From: Rubrivivax sp.
GTDB lineage: Bacteria; Pseudomonadota; Gammaproteobacteria; Burkholderiales; Burkholderiaceae_C
Direction of reading: 5' to 3'
NCBI GenBank assembly: GCA_022843905.1
Contig: JALHMT010000007.1
Coordinates: 1 to 64,000 of the forward strand
Length of the DNA: 64,000 bases
Below, in pieces: positions 42,601 through 52,576 of this stretch. The position numbers were made by a program, and so were the translations under genes. The notes under the pieces were generated by a model that made no database searches, was not told the origin of the DNA, and saw nothing but the letters and a program-made list of their open reading frames with translations. Positions within the stretch are counted from its first letter, which is position 1, and each line of letters opens with the position of its first letter.

Positions 42601-43415
42601 ATCCATGGGTGGCAGCTGACGCGCAGGGCGGCCGCGCCGAAGGCGGCACGGCACTGTCGGTCAACGTCAACAAGGTGGCCCTGCTGCGCAACACGCGGCA
42701 CCTGGGCATTCCCAGCGTGGTGAAGGCCTCGGCGATCGCCTTGCAGGCCGGCGCCAACGGCATCACCGTGCACCCCCGGCCCGATCAGCGCCACATCCGC
42801 GCCGGCGACGTGCGCGACCTGGCCGTGCTGATGAAGGACTGGCCGATGGCCGAATACAACATCGAGGGCAACCCTTTCCATAACCTGATGGACTGCCTGC
42901 ACGAACTGGCCGCCAACGGGCAGGCGCCCGATCAGTGCACCTTCGTGCCCGACGGCGAAGGGCAGTTCACATCGGACCACGGGTGGGACCTTGCGGCCGA
43001 TGCCGATCGACTGCGCCCCTTGATCGCCCAGGCGCATGCATTGGGCGTGCGGGTGAGCCTGTTCATGGACCCGCTGCCCGAGGCCATGGCGGCCGCACGC
43101 GCCGTGGGCGCCGACCGTGTCGAGCTGTACACCGAGCCCTATGCGGCGGCGCACGGCACGCCGTCGCAAGCGGCCCAGCTCGACCGATTCGCCGCCGCAG
43201 CGCGTGCTGCGCAGGCCGCGGGCCTGCAGGTCAACGCCGGTCACGACCTGAACCGCGACAACCTCGAAGACTTCCTGCGCGCCGTGCCGGGTGTGCAGGA
43301 GGTCTCCATCGGCCACGCGCTGATCGCCGATGCGCTGGAACTCGGCCTGGCCGAGACGGTGCGCGATTACCAGCGATGCATCCGCCGTGCCTTCGGGCAG
43401 GCCCCGATGATGTGA
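42597..43415 (+). CDS. pdxJ: Pyridoxine 5'-phosphate synthase
   Basis: 272 aa TIM-barrel enzyme. Blocks include [38 protein letters not shown] and [12 protein letters not shown]. It makes pyridoxine 5'-phosphate from 1-deoxyxylulose 5-phosphate and 3-amino-2-oxopropyl phosphate. Slightly longer at the N-terminus than average. Its stop overlaps the acpS start (GTGA). Confidence 0.95.
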   Translation: MNPWVAADAQGGRAEGGTALSVNVNKVALLRNTRHLGIPSVVKASAIALQAGANGITVHPRPDQRHIRAGDVRDLAVLMKDWPMAEYNIEGNPFHNLMDCLHELAANGQAPDQCTFVPDGEGQFTSDHGWDLAADADRLRPLIAQAHALGVRVSLFMDPLPEAMAAARAVGADRVELYTEPYAAAHGTPSQAAQLDRFAAAARAAQAAGLQVNAGHDLNRDNLEDFLRAVPGVQEVSIGHALIADALELGLAETVRDYQRCIRRAFGQAPMM

Positions 43416-43816
43416 TCTACGGCATCGGCACCGACATCTGCGACATCCGGCGCATCGCCGCGACGCTGGAACGGCGCGGCGAGCGCTTCGCGGACAAGGT
43501 GCTGGGTCCGCGCGAGATCGCCGTCTTCCACGCTCGTCGTGGGCGTTCGGCAGACCGGGGGGTTCGCTTCCTGGCGACACGCTTTTCGGCCAAGGAAGCC
43601 TTCAGCAAGGCCATCGGGCTGGGCATCCGCATGCCGATGACCTGGCGCCACTGCGAGATCCTCAACCAGCCCGGCGGCAAGCCCTATGTGCACCTGGACG
43701 GCCCGCTGGCCGACTGGTTCACGTCGCGGCGCCTGCACGCCCACGTCACCGTCACCGACGAAACCGACTACGCCGCGTCCTTCGTCGTCGTCGAAACCCT
43801 GGACCCTGCACCATGA
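43412..43816 (+). CDS. acpS: Holo-ACP synthase
   Basis: 134 aa from GTG 43412, set by the GTGA overlap with pdx[15 protein letters not shown] carries the metal-binding Asp, and [15 protein letters not shown] the second catalytic block. It transfers 4'-phosphopantetheine from CoA to Ser37 of the ACP encoded at 30329-30568. ATGA overlap with nagZ follows. Confidence 0.95.
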   Translation: MIYGIGTDICDIRRIAATLERRGERFADKVLGPREIAVFHARRGRSADRGVRFLATRFSAKEAFSKAIGLGIRMPMTWRHCEILNQPGGKPYVHLDGPLADWFTSRRLHAHVTVTDETDYAASFVVVETLDPAP

Positions 43817-44871
43817 CTCTACATTCGCCTGTCGTGCTCGACGTCGCCGGCACCACGCTCGACGCCGCCGATCGCCGCCGTCTGAAGCACCCGCTGGTGG
43901 GCGGGGTGGTGCTGTTCGCCCGCAACTGGGAGAGTCGCGCGCAGCTCACGGCGCTGACCTCGCAGATCAAGGCCGTTCGTGCCGACCTGCTGATCTGCGT
44001 CGACCACGAGGGCGGACGCGTGCAGCGATTCCGCACCGACGGCTTCACCCACGTGCCGGCCATGCGGACCTTGGGCGAGCTGTGGATGAAGGACCCCCTG
44101 ACGGCCACCGACGCCGCCACGGCCGTCGGTCACGTGCTCGGTGCCGAGTTGCGCGCCTGCGGCGTCGACCTCAGCTTCGCACCTGTGCTCGATCTCGATT
44201 TCGGCGGCAGCACCGTCATCGGCGACCGCGCCTTCCACCGCGACCCGCGCGTGGTGACGATGCTGGCCAAGAGCGTGGCGCACGGCCTGCTTCGCGCCGG
44301 CATGGCGCACTGCGGCAAGCATTTCCCGGGTCACGGCTTCGTGAAGGCCGACAGCCACACCGAAGTGCCCGTCGACAAGCGCACGCTGAAGGCCATCGGC
44401 AGCGACGACATGCGGCCGTACGAATGGCTCAGCACCACGCTCACGGCGGTGATGCCGGCACACGTCGTCTACCCCAAGGTCGACGGCAATCCGGCCGGCT
44501 TCTCGGCGCGCTGGCTGAAGGACATCCTGCGTGGGCAGATCGGCTTCACCGGGGCTGTCTTCAGCGACGATCTGAGCATGGCCGGTGCCAGATCGATCGG
44601 CACACAGTCCCTGACCTATGCCGAGGCTGCGGCGCTGGCGCTCGACGCCGGCTGTGACATGGTGCTGCTGTGCAACCAGTCGCTGGACGGTGGCGGAGCG
44701 GTCGACGAACTTCTCGACGGCCTCGACGAGGCCGCCAGTCGCAAGCTGTGGCAGCCCGACCCGGACAGCGAACGGCGACGCCAGGCCCTGCTGCCCCAGA
44801 CCGCGCCGCTGCCCTGGGACGAACTGATGCACGACCCGGTCTACCAGCGCGCGCTCGAACGGCTGCCCTGA
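43813..44871 (+). CDS. nagZ: Beta-N-acetylhexosaminidase NagZ
   Basis: 352 aa glycoside hydrolase family 3. [13 protein letters not shown] binds the sugar, [16 protein letters not shown] is the NagZ catalytic His loop, and [10 protein letters not shown] carries the nucleophile Asp. It removes GlcNAc from anhydromuropeptides in cytoplasmic peptidoglycan recycling. It ends the rnc-to-nagZ run and is convergent with rne. Confidence 0.95.
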   Translation: MTLHSPVVLDVAGTTLDAADRRRLKHPLVGGVVLFARNWESRAQLTALTSQIKAVRADLLICVDHEGGRVQRFRTDGFTHVPAMRTLGELWMKDPLTATDAATAVGHVLGAELRACGVDLSFAPVLDLDFGGSTVIGDRAFHRDPRVVTMLAKSVAHGLLRAGMAHCGKHFPGHGFVKADSHTEVPVDKRTLKAIGSDDMRPYEWLSTTLTAVMPAHVVYPKVDGNPAGFSARWLKDILRGQIGFTGAVFSDDLSMAGARSIGTQSLTYAEAAALALDAGCDMVLLCNQSLDGGGAVDELLDGLDEAASRKLWQPDPDSERRRQALLPQTAPLPWDELMHDPVYQRALERLP

Positions 44872-44912
44872 ACCCGGGCGCAGCAGCGCGCCGTCGCATC
44901 TGCGATGAAGAA

Positions 44913-44933
44913 GGGCCTCGTTCTGCGAGGCCC
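44913..44933. terminator. Bidirectional terminator between nagZ and rne
   Basis: GGGCCTCG (44913-44920) and CGAGGCCC (44926-44933) form a perfect 8-bp stem with a 5-base loop between two convergent genes. On the minus strand the stem is followed by a T-rich stretch (TTCTTCAT), so it best serves rne. Confidence 0.75.
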
Positions 44934-44974
44934 TCGTCACATGGGACCGGATCGGTCCGACAGCCTCAGCTCGA

Positions 44975-47962
44975 TCAGCGCGCCGTCTGCTCGAACGGCA
45001 GCTTCATCTGCGACAGGTCCTTGCGTGTCTCCACCAGCACCAGCGGGCCGTCGTCTACGACGATCTGCGGGCGCGGCACACGCGGCACGCGCACCGGCAG
45101 CGGCGTGTTGGCCATGGCTTCCTGCACGACACGGATCTTCTCGGCGTCGGAGTTCACCCATTCGAGGCCCGAGGTCGCAGCCATCGAGCGCAGTGCATCG
45201 ACCGGCAAGGTGTAGGACTCGACCACGGGCCGCGGTGCAGCGATCGGCGCGGGCGCCGGCACCGGTGGTGCTGCGGCTGCCACCGGTGCGGCGGGTGCAG
45301 CCGCTTCAGCAGGGACGACCGGCGGTTCGACGTCGGCATGCGAATCGGCCGCGACTTCGGAAACGTGTACTGCACGCGTGGCAGCCTCGCTCTCGTCGAC
45401 ATAGTCGGCCGCGATGGCTGCCGACGGCACGGCCGCCAGCGGGGCCAGCGCAGCCTCGTCGCGCACGCTGCCTTCGTCCGCCGACACGCCATCCTGCGGC
45501 GCTGCGCCTTCGCGCGGTTCGCGGCGGCCCCGGCCACCGCGCCGGCGGCCCCGGCCTTCACGTTCGCCACCTTCACGAACGCCACCTTCGGGTGCGCCGC
45601 CCTCGGCCGGCTGGCTGTCGCCGGCTTCGGCGCGCGGCATCGCGGCAGCGCCTTCTTCGACTGCTGCGCCTTCGGCGGTTGCGGGTGCCAGCCCCTGGAC
45701 ATTGCCGGCATCTTCAGTCCGGCCTTCAGCCCGGTCGCGACCGCCACGGCGGCGGCGACGGCGGCCGTCCCGCTCGCCCTCAGCGCCGGGTTCGCCCAAG
45801 GGAATGGTGTCGACGAAGGCCGGCGGCGGTACGCCGCCCTCTTCACGCAAGGCCACTGGGGCGCGTTCCGGCCGTGGGCCGCGACGCGGTTCCTGGCGTT
45901 CCGGCGTCAGGTTGTTGGCTGACTGCTGTTCGCTGCCCGCGGCCTCCGATCGACGGCTGTCGCGGCTTCCGCCACGTCCACCCCGTTCGCCGCCGCGAGA
46001 CTCGCCACCCTCCCGTGAACCGCCGCGGCCACCACGCTCACCGCCGCGCTCGCCGCCGCGGCCTCCGCGTTCACCGCGTTCACCGCGTCGGCCGTCACGA
46101 CCTTCACGACCGTCACGACCTTCACGCTTTTCTGGGGCCGCCGTTGCGGCCAGAGGGGCGGGCGGCACCGGCACCGGCGCCGCCATGGGGGCTGGAGCAG
46201 GATCGCTGCCGCCGAAGATCTTCTTCACCCAGCCGAAGAAGCCCGTGCCGGCAGCCGGCGCCGGTGTGGGCCTGGGCATGGGGGCAGGGGCGGGGGCGGC
46301 CACCACCGGTGCCGGCGCGGGCTTCGGGGCTGGCGGGGCGGCCACCGGCGCGGGCGGTGCCGGCTGGTCGGGCAGAACACCCTTGATGATGGGTTGCTGC
46401 TTGGGCTTGGCCTTCTCGCGACGCGTGATGCCGACCTCGTCGTCCGGCTCCTCGATCATCGTGTAGCTGGCCTGCAGGCCTTCCAGGCGCGGATCGTCGT
46501 GGCGCAGGCGCTCGAGCTTGTAGTTCGGCGTCTCGAGGTGCTTGTTGGGCACCAGCAGCACGGTCACGCGCTGCTTCAGCTCGATCTTGGTGATCTCGGT
46601 GCGCTTCTCGTTCAGCAGGAACGAGGTCACCTCCACCGGCACCTGCACGTGCACGGCGGCGGTGTTGTCCTTCAGCGCCTCCTCCTGGATGATGCGCAGG
46701 ATCTGCAGCGCCGAGCTCTCGGTGTCGCGGATGTGGCCGGTACCGTTGCAGCGCGGGCAGGTGATGTGGTTGCCTTCGCTGAGCGCCGGGCGCAGGCGCT
46801 GGCGGCTGAGTTCGAGCAGGCCGAACTTGCTGATCGAGGAGAACTGCACGCGGGCGCGGTCGTTGCGCAGCGCATCGCGCAGGCGGGTCTCGACTTCGCG
46901 CCGGTTCTTGCTCTCTTCCATGTCGATGAAGTCGACGACGATGAGGCCGCCCAGGTCGCGCAGCCGCATCTGGCGCGCGATCTCGTCGGCGGCTTCCAGG
47001 TTGGTGCGCGTGGCCGTTTCCTCGATGTCGCTGCCGCGCGTGGCGCGCGCCGAGTTGACGTCGACCGAGACCAGCGCCTCGGTGTGGTCGATCACGATGG
47101 CGCCGCCCGAGGGCAGGTTCACCGTGCGGCTGAAGGCCGTCTCGATCTGGTGTTCGATCTGGAAGCGGCTGAACAGCGCCGCGTCGTCGCGGTAGCGCTT
47201 CACGCGATTGGCCGTCTCCGGCATCACGTGGTTCATGAACTGCTGCGCCTGCTCGAAGATGTCGTCGGTGTCGATCAGGATCTCGCCGATGTCCGAGGTG
47301 AAGTAGTCCCGGATGGCGCGGATGACCAGCGAGCTCTCCTGGTAGATCAGGAAGGCGCCCTTGCCGACCTGCGACGCACCGTCGATGGCGGTCCACAGCT
47401 TGAGCAGGTAGTTCAGGTCCCATTGCAGCTCGGGTGCGCTGCGGCCGATGCCGGCGGTGCGCGCGATCAGGCTCATGCCCTTGGGGTATTCGAGCTGGTC
47501 GAGGTTTTCCTTCAGTTCCTCGCGGTCTTCGCCCTCGATGCGCCGGCTGACGCCGCCGCCGCGCGGGTTGTTGGGCATCAGCACCAGGTAGCGCCCGGCC
47601 AGGCTGATGAAGGTGGTGAGCGCCGCGCCCTTGTTGCCCCGTTCTTCCTTCTCCACCTGCACCAGCAGTTCCTGGCCTTCCTTGACGGCGTCCTGGATGC
47701 GCGCACTGCGCAGGTCCGTGCCTTCGCGGAAGTAGTTTCGCGAGATCTCCTTGAAGGGGAGAAAACCGTGCCGGTCCTCGCCGTACTCGACGAAGCAGGC
47801 TTCCAGCGAAGGTTCCACCCTCGTGATGACGGCCTTGTAGATGTTGCCCTTGCGCTGTTCGCGCCCTTCGATTTCTGTTTCGAAGTCGAGCAATTTCTGG
47901 CCATCGACGATGGCCAGACGCCGCTCTTCGGGCTGCGTGGCGTTGATCAGCATGCGTTTCAT
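44975..47962 (-). CDS. rne: Ribonuclease E
   Basis: 995 aa from ATG 47962 (AGGAG five bases upstream; an in-frame GTG two codons earlier is less likely). N-terminal catalytic half: start [14 protein letters not shown]1 domain near 40-120, [13 protein letters not shown] and [14 protein letters not shown] at the metal site, and the zinc-link CPRCNGTG. The C-terminal ~480 residues are disordered: Pro/Ala stretches, a long Arg/Gly/Glu block (about 640-720) with [12 protein letters not shown] repeats, then Ala/Pro. This is the scaffold for RNA and degradosome partners. The far C-terminus ([17 protein letters not shown]) is conserved in relatives. Long leader upstream. Confidence 0.95.
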   Translation of the reverse strand: MKRMLINATQPEERRLAIVDGQKLLDFETEIEGREQRKGNIYKAVITRVEPSLEACFVEYGEDRHGFLPFKEISRNYFREGTDLRSARIQDAVKEGQELLVQVEKEERGNKGAALTTFISLAGRYLVLMPNNPRGGGVSRRIEGEDREELKENLDQLEYPKGMSLIARTAGIGRSAPELQWDLNYLLKLWTAIDGASQVGKGAFLIYQESSLVIRAIRDYFTSDIGEILIDTDDIFEQAQQFMNHVMPETANRVKRYRDDAALFSRFQIEHQIETAFSRTVNLPSGGAIVIDHTEALVSVDVNSARATRGSDIEETATRTNLEAADEIARQMRLRDLGGLIVVDFIDMEESKNRREVETRLRDALRNDRARVQFSSISKFGLLELSRQRLRPALSEGNHITCPRCNGTGHIRDTESSALQILRIIQEEALKDNTAAVHVQVPVEVTSFLLNEKRTEITKIELKQRVTVLLVPNKHLETPNYKLERLRHDDPRLEGLQASYTMIEEPDDEVGITRREKAKPKQQPIIKGVLPDQPAPPAPVAAPPAPKPAPAPVVAAPAPAPMPRPTPAPAAGTGFFGWVKKIFGGSDPAPAPMAAPVPVPPAPLAATAAPEKREGRDGREGRDGRRGERGERGGRGGERGGERGGRGGSREGGESRGGERGGRGGSRDSRRSEAAGSEQQSANNLTPERQEPRRGPRPERAPVALREEGGVPPPAFVDTIPLGEPGAEGERDGRRRRRRGGRDRAEGRTEDAGNVQGLAPATAEGAAVEEGAAAMPRAEAGDSQPAEGGAPEGGVREGGEREGRGRRRGGRGRREPREGAAPQDGVSADEGSVRDEAALAPLAAVPSAAIAADYVDESEAATRAVHVSEVAADSHADVEPPVVPAEAAAPAAPVAAAAPPVPAPAPIAAPRPVVESYTLPVDALRSMAATSGLEWVNSDAEKIRVVQEAMANTPLPVRVPRVPRPQIVVDDGPLVLVETRKDLSQMKLPFEQTAR

Positions 47963-47968
47963 GTGCAC

Positions 47969-48569
47969 TCCTCTTCACGCCCCGGCCTTGCAAGCCGGCG
48001 CGCACGAACACGCCCCCGGCCTTGCGGCCGACGGCAGCTTCGATGCACGAGAAATGCGGGGAACCGCGACGCGAAATGCCCTGGACTGCGATTCGACCGC
48101 GAAAGCTTCGGCGGTCTCAGTGGCGCAGCGTTGGCGCGTGCGTCACGGCGACACCGGCCGATGCCCCTGGCTGCTGCGTGCCGTGCCGCGGATCGCGCGG
48201 CCAGGGCAGTGCGCCACGCGCCGCGCCGGACTGGGTCCGCGGGCGTCGGGTGGCTTGCATTGCAATAGCGGGTGGGGGCATGGAGGCGGCTGTCGCCGGA
48301 CGCGGGTGCAAGCACGAGACATCTCGGCGCTGGCACCAGGAATTTTCGGTGACCTTCCCGACGGGCGGGAGGTGGGGTTCTCTGCGTTCTCTGACGCCAG
48401 TCAACACCTGCTGCCGGGACACTTGGGGACCCCGACTCTCAAGCGCCGCGACCGGCGTTGCATCACCTGAACATGCGCGAACCAACGCGCATGACCTGCC
48501 ACCTTCAGCCTCTGTGCCCGGGTAAACTCCGGAAAATCAAGCACTTACAGCACGAACGTGGAGCGACCG
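47969..48569 (-). promoter_or_regulatory. Long rne leader region, no gene
   Basis: About 600 bp between the rne start and its best promoter show no credible gene. Near the rne Shine-Dalgarno two GC hairpin-forming stretches (GGCCTTGCAAGCC at about 47983-47995 and GGCCTTGCGGCC at about 48018-48029) repeat a similar motif. TTGCA-T-TGCAA (48255-48265) is an 11-bp palindrome. E. coli RNase E controls its own level through a long structured leader; the same is likely here but not proven. Confidence 0.5.
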
Positions 48570-48600
48570 ATTATAGGGGGCAAAGGCGCTGGTGCTGGAA
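48570..48600 (-). promoter_or_regulatory. rne promoter
   Basis: On the minus strand, a perfect TATAAT lies at 48575-48570 with TTCCAG 19 bp upstream (48600-48595) as a weak -35. Transcription from about 48563 would give a leader of about 600 nt before rne. The site lies inside the rluC 5' region, so the divergent promoters probably interfere. Confidence 0.6.
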
Positions 48601-48644
48601 GGAAAGGGCCGGCATCACCGGCTTCGTCGCTGCAAGAGACCCCA

Positions 48645-49583
48645 GTGACCCGGGCGGGGCCCCAGGTCTGGCACCTCACCGTCGACCTCGAATCGGCCGG
48701 TCAGCGGCTGGACAACTACCTGCTGCGCCACCTCAAGGGTGTGCCCAAGACCCACGTCTACCGCGTCATCCGATCCGGCGAAGTGCGTGTCAACAAGGGC
48801 CGTGCCAGCGCCGACACGCGAGTGGCCGAGGGCGACGACGTGCGCGTGCCGCCGGTCCGCCTGCCCGAACGTTCGTCGGCGCCGCCGGCGCCGGCCCGTG
48901 AGTTCCCGGTGCTGTTCGAGGACGAACATCTGCTGGCCATCCACAAACCCGCCGGCGTGGCGGTGCATGGCGGCAGTGGGGTGAGCTCGGGCGTCATCGA
49001 GCAGCTTCGGCGGTCGCGACCCACGGCTCGCTTTCTGGAGCTGGTGCACCGGCTGGACAAGGAGACCTCGGGCGCGCTGCTGCTGGCCAAGAAGCGAAGC
49101 GCGCTGACGGCGCTGCAGGACCAGTTCCGCGCCCGCGACACCGGCAAGACCTACGCCGCGCTGGTCTTCGGCGCCTGGCCTTCGAACCTGAAGGTCATCG
49201 ATCAGCCCCTGCACAAGACACTGGACGCCGCCGGCGAGCGGCACGTGCGCGTGGTGGACGCCGCGCACGAGGACGGCCGCCGCTCCATCACGCTGGTGAA
49301 GGTGCGCCAGGTCTTTGCCGGCCACACCCTGCTGGACGTCACCATCAAGACCGGGCGCACGCACCAGATCCGGGTGCACCTGTCGCATGCCGGACACCCC
49401 ATCGTGGGCGACCCCAAGTACGGCGACTTCGCGGCGAACAAGGCCTTTGCCCGTGCGCAGCGTTTCGCGCGAATGTTCCTGCATGCCCGCGACCTGAGCT
49501 TCGACCACCCGGCCACGGGGGAGCGAATCACCCTCGCCGCCCCGCTGCCCGCCGACTGCGCCACACTCCTGGCCCATCTATGA
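48645..49583 (+). CDS. rluC: 23S rRNA pseudouridine synthase RluC
   Basis: 312 aa from GTG 48645; an in-frame GTG at 48558 would add 29 low-complexity residues that overlap the rne promoter, so the shorter form is preferred with modest confidence. S4 RNA-binding domain at about residues 10-75 (RLDNYLLRHLKGVPKTHVYR). The catalytic block ELVHRLDKETSGALLL holds the nucleophile Asp, and GRTHQIRVHLSHAGHPIVGD is conserved. It makes pseudouridines 955, 2504 and 2580 (E. coli numbering). Divergent from rne, as in many proteobacteria. Confidence 0.92.
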   Translation: MTRAGPQVWHLTVDLESAGQRLDNYLLRHLKGVPKTHVYRVIRSGEVRVNKGRASADTRVAEGDDVRVPPVRLPERSSAPPAPAREFPVLFEDEHLLAIHKPAGVAVHGGSGVSSGVIEQLRRSRPTARFLELVHRLDKETSGALLLAKKRSALTALQDQFRARDTGKTYAALVFGAWPSNLKVIDQPLHKTLDAAGERHVRVVDAAHEDGRRSITLVKVRQVFAGHTLLDVTIKTGRTHQIRVHLSHAGHPIVGDPKYGDFAANKAFARAQRFARMFLHARDLSFDHPATGERITLAAPLPADCATLLAHL

Positions 49584-50239
49584 AATCACGCCGCTTCGAT
49601 CTGATCGTCTTCGACTGGGACGGCACGCTGTTCGACTCCACCGGATTGATCGTGCGCTGCATCCAGTCGGCCTGCCGCGACATCGGTGCCGAGGTGCCCA
49701 GCGACGAGGCCGCCGCCTATGTCATCGGACTGGGTCTGAACGATGCGCTGAAACACGCCGTGCCGGGCCTGGACCCGTCGCGCTACCCGGAACTCGGCAG
49801 CCGCTACCGGCAGCACTACTTCGCGCGCCAGCACGAACTGGTGCTGTTCGACGGTGTGCTGCCCATGCTGCAGACCTTGAAGGCGCGCAACCACTGGCTG
49901 GCCGTGGCCACGGGCAAGAGCCGGCGCGGCCTGGACGAGGCGCTGGCGCAATCGGATCTGGGCAGCTTGTTCGACAGCACGCGCACCGCAGACGAGACCG
50001 CCAGCAAGCCGCATCCGATGATGCTGGAACAGTTGATGCGCGAACTCGGTGCCGACCCGCATCGCACGCTGATGATCGGCGACACCACGCACGACCTGCA
50101 GCTGGCGGCCAACGCCGGGGCCGCTGCCGTCGGCGTGAGCTACGGCGCGCACGAGCCCGCGGCCTTCGAGAGCTTCGCGCCGCTGTTCGTCGCCCACTCC
50201 GCCCCTGAACTGCACGACTGGCTGGTGCGCCATGCCTGA
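49580..50239 (+). CDS. HAD-family hydrolase (phosphoglycolate-phosphatase-like)
   Basis: 219 aa. HAD motif I VFDWDGTLFDST (nucleophile Asp), motif II VATGKSRRGLD, motif III KPHPMM and motif IV MIGDTTHDLQLA. The helical cap after motif I is type IA. ATGA overlap with rluC and overlap with the Rieske gene place it in one message. The HAD gene beside rluC is common in Burkholderiales; its substrate is unknown. Confidence 0.9.
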   Translation: MKSRRFDLIVFDWDGTLFDSTGLIVRCIQSACRDIGAEVPSDEAAAYVIGLGLNDALKHAVPGLDPSRYPELGSRYRQHYFARQHELVLFDGVLPMLQTLKARNHWLAVATGKSRRGLDEALAQSDLGSLFDSTRTADETASKPHPMMLEQLMRELGADPHRTLMIGDTTHDLQLAANAGAAAVGVSYGAHEPAAFESFAPLFVAHSAPELHDWLVRHA

Positions 50240-50699
50240 AACGACTGCCGCCCTTCCCGAACCGGTCTGCAGCTCCGGCGACCTGCAGGAGCGGGGCCCG
50301 GCGTGGGTCTGGGACGTCACCCAGTACGGCCAGCCGGTGCGCGCCTTTGCGATGCGATTCGACGGCGTGGTGGTCGCCTATCTCAACCGCTGCGTTCACG
50401 TACCCACCGAGATGGACTGGCAGCCCGGCCAGTTCCTCGACATGGACAAGCGCTGGATCCTCTGTTCGATCCACGGCGCGGCCTACGAACCTGCCGATGG
50501 TCGCTGTGTCGGCGGACCCTGCGGCCGCGGGCGCCTGACCCCGATCACCGTCGAGGAATCCGACGGGCAGGTGTATTGGTATCCTACCCGGGACATCCAG
50601 CCGGTGTCCTTCGACCCGTCGCCCGTGGCGCCGGAACCGACCCCCGGGTCGTCGACCCCTTCGACGCCCGCCACGCCGGCTGACGGGAGCCCACCATGA
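50232..50699 (+). CDS. Rieske [2Fe-2S] domain protein
   Basis: 155 aa. The cluster ligands are Cys54-x-His56 (RCVHVP) and Cys78-x2-His81 (CSIHGAAY). Residues ~1-125 form a single ferredoxin-type Rieske domain; a Pro/Thr/Ser-rich tail of about 30 residues follows. No oxygenase domain is present, so it is an electron carrier or accessory domain. It overlaps both neighbours by a few bases, so it is translated with the HAD and SppA genes. Confidence 0.9.
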   Translation: MPETTAALPEPVCSSGDLQERGPAWVWDVTQYGQPVRAFAMRFDGVVVAYLNRCVHVPTEMDWQPGQFLDMDKRWILCSIHGAAYEPADGRCVGGPCGRGRLTPITVEESDGQVYWYPTRDIQPVSFDPSPVAPEPTPGSSTPSTPATPADGSPP

Positions 50700-51718
50700 A
50701 TTCCGACGACGACAACCGACTGCCGCCTTCCGAGCCGGCAGCCCCTGCCATGCCCGGTCCGGCGCGCGCCGGCTTGCCTGCTCCCCAGGCGCCGGCCCTG
50801 CAACTGGAAAGCACCCTGGAGCGTGTCGCCCGCGAGCTGCTGCGCCAGCAACGCAGCGATCGCCGCTGGCGCCTGTTCTTCCGCTTTGCCTGGCTTGGTC
50901 TGGCGCTGGCCGTGGCCTGGGCCCTTTTCGCGCATCGGCTGCAGGCGCCCACGGCGTCCACCGCCCACACGGCGCTGGTGGAACTGCGCGGCGAGATCGC
51001 AGCCAACTCGGAGACCAGCGCCGAGTCGCTGGTCTCGGCGTTGAAGAGCGCCTTCGAGGACGTCGGCTCCAAAGCCGTGGTGCTGCGCATCAACTCGCCC
51101 GGCGGCAGCCCGGTGCAGGCCGGCATCGTCTACGACGAGATCAAGCGATTGAAGGCCAAGCACAACAAGAAGGTCTATGCCGTGGTCGAGGAAATGTGTG
51201 CCAGCGGCGCCTACTACATCGCCGTGGCAGCCGACGAGATCTACGTCGACAAGGCCAGCATCGTCGGCAGCATCGGCGTGCTGATGGACGGCTTCGGATT
51301 CACCAGCCTGATGGAGAAGCTGGGCATCGAGCGCCGCCTGCTGACGGCCGGCAGCAACAAGGGCATGCTCGATCCGTTCTCGCCCCAGAACGAGCAGCAG
51401 GTGGCCTTCGCCAAGGCCATGATCGAACAGATCCACGCGCAGTTCATCGCGGTGGTCAAGGAAGGGCGGGGCGAGCGCCTGAAGGAAACCCCCGAGACCT
51501 TCTCGGGCCTGTTCTGGAACGGCGAGGAAGCAGTGAAGCAGGGACTGGTCGACAAGATCGGCAACCTCGACTACGTGGCGCGCGAAGTGATCAAGGCCGA
51601 AGAGATCATCGACTACACGCCACGCGACAACGTGGCCGAGCGGCTGGCCAAGCGCTTTGGTGCGGCGGTCGGGCAAGGTGCAGTGCAGACGCTGCGCGAG
51701 ATGTCGCCGCTGCGCTGA
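50696..51718 (+). CDS. Signal peptide peptidase SppA-type S49 protease
   Basis: 340 aa. A Pro/Ala-rich N-terminus precedes one membrane segment (about residues 62-82). The protease domain has RINSPGGSPVQAG, the catalytic Ser in MCASGAYYIA, and the likely general-base Lys in TAGSNKGMLDPF. It should degrade cleaved signal peptides in the inner membrane. This is the short, single-domain form. Coupled to the Rieske gene by ATGA. Confidence 0.92.
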   Translation: MNSDDDNRLPPSEPAAPAMPGPARAGLPAPQAPALQLESTLERVARELLRQQRSDRRWRLFFRFAWLGLALAVAWALFAHRLQAPTASTAHTALVELRGEIAANSETSAESLVSALKSAFEDVGSKAVVLRINSPGGSPVQAGIVYDEIKRLKAKHNKKVYAVVEEMCASGAYYIAVAADEIYVDKASIVGSIGVLMDGFGFTSLMEKLGIERRLLTAGSNKGMLDPFSPQNEQQVAFAKAMIEQIHAQFIAVVKEGRGERLKETPETFSGLFWNGEEAVKQGLVDKIGNLDYVAREVIKAEEIIDYTPRDNVAERLAKRFGAAVGQGAVQTLREMSPLR

Positions 51719-51730
51719 AGGGCCGCCGAG

Positions 51731-52576
51731 ATGAGCGATGCCTCGGCCGTGTGGCCGCAATACCTGCTGCCCAAGCGGGCGCTGACCGTTCTGGCCGGTC
51801 GCCTGGCCGGCGCGCGTGCGGGCAGCGTCACCACGGCAGTCATCCGCCGCTTCGTGGCGCGCTACGGCGTCGACATGAGCGAGGCTGCGAATCCCGACAT
51901 CGGCGCCTACCCCAGCTTTAACGAGTTCTTCACCCGGGCGTTGAAGCCGGGAGCGCGGCCGATGGCGAAGTCCGACCTGGTGTGCCCGGTGGACGGTGCC
52001 ATCAGCCAGCTGGGCGCCATCGACGGTGACCGCATCCTGCAGGCCAAGGGCCACGACTACACGGTGGCGGCGCTGGTCGGTGGCGACCGCGCGCTGGCCG
52101 CACACTTCCAGGGCGGCCACTTCGCCACGCTGTACCTCAGCCCGCGCGACTACCACCGCATCCACATGCCATGCGCCGGGCGCCTGCTGCGTATGATCCA
52201 CGTGCCCGGCGATCTGTTCTCGGTGAACCCCGCCACGGCGCGCGGCGTTCCCGGGCTGTTCGCGCGCAACGAGCGCGTGGTGTGCGTGTTCGAGAACGAC
52301 CGCGGCCCCTGGGTGCTGGTGCTGGTCGGTGCCACCATCGTCGGCAGCATGGCCACCGTGTGGCACGGCGTGGTGAATCCGCCGCGCAGCGGGATGTTGC
52401 GCGAATGGTCCTACGCCGACCAGGCGATCGATCTGCCCCAGGGTGCCGAGATGGGTCGCTTCCTGCTGGGCTCCACCGTGGTGATGCTGTTCCCGCGCGG
52501 CCCGCTGCGGTTCAATCCGGGCTGGGCGCCGGCGGGCGCCATCCGCATGGGCGAAGCGATGGCCACGCTGGCGTGA
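51731..52576 (+). CDS. psd: Phosphatidylserine decarboxylase
   Basis: 281 aa. The self-cleavage motif LGST at residues 246-249 generates the pyruvoyl cofactor. Other blocks are YPSFNEFFTRALKPGARP, CPVDGAISQLG and YLSPRDYHRIHMPCAG. It makes phosphatidylethanolamine at the inner membrane. Bacterial type I length. It starts 12 bp after sppA and overlaps the EamA gene (GTGA). Confidence 0.95.
   Translation: MSDASAVWPQYLLPKRALTVLAGRLAGARAGSVTTAVIRRFVARYGVDMSEAANPDIGAYPSFNEFFTRALKPGARPMAKSDLVCPVDGAISQLGAIDGDRILQAKGHDYTVAALVGGDRALAAHFQGGHFATLYLSPRDYHRIHMPCAGRLLRMIHVPGDLFSVNPATARGVPGLFARNERVVCVFENDRGPWVLVLVGATIVGSMATVWHGVVNPPRSGMLREWSYADQAIDLPQGAEMGRFLLGSTVVMLFPRGPLRFNPGWAPAGAIRMGEAMATLA

Noticed and set aside
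44905..46386. 493-codon open frame opposite the 3' half of rne
   Set aside because: It is antisense to the Arg/Gly/Pro-rich part of RNase E; GC-rich third positions keep the opposite strand open. Its product is low-complexity Arg/Pro/Ala with no domain.
46122..48268. Two frames of more than 620 codons, one on each strand, across the 5' half of rne
   Set aside because: Both are other-frame copies of the RNase E catalytic region, which carries all the conserved motifs in its own frame.
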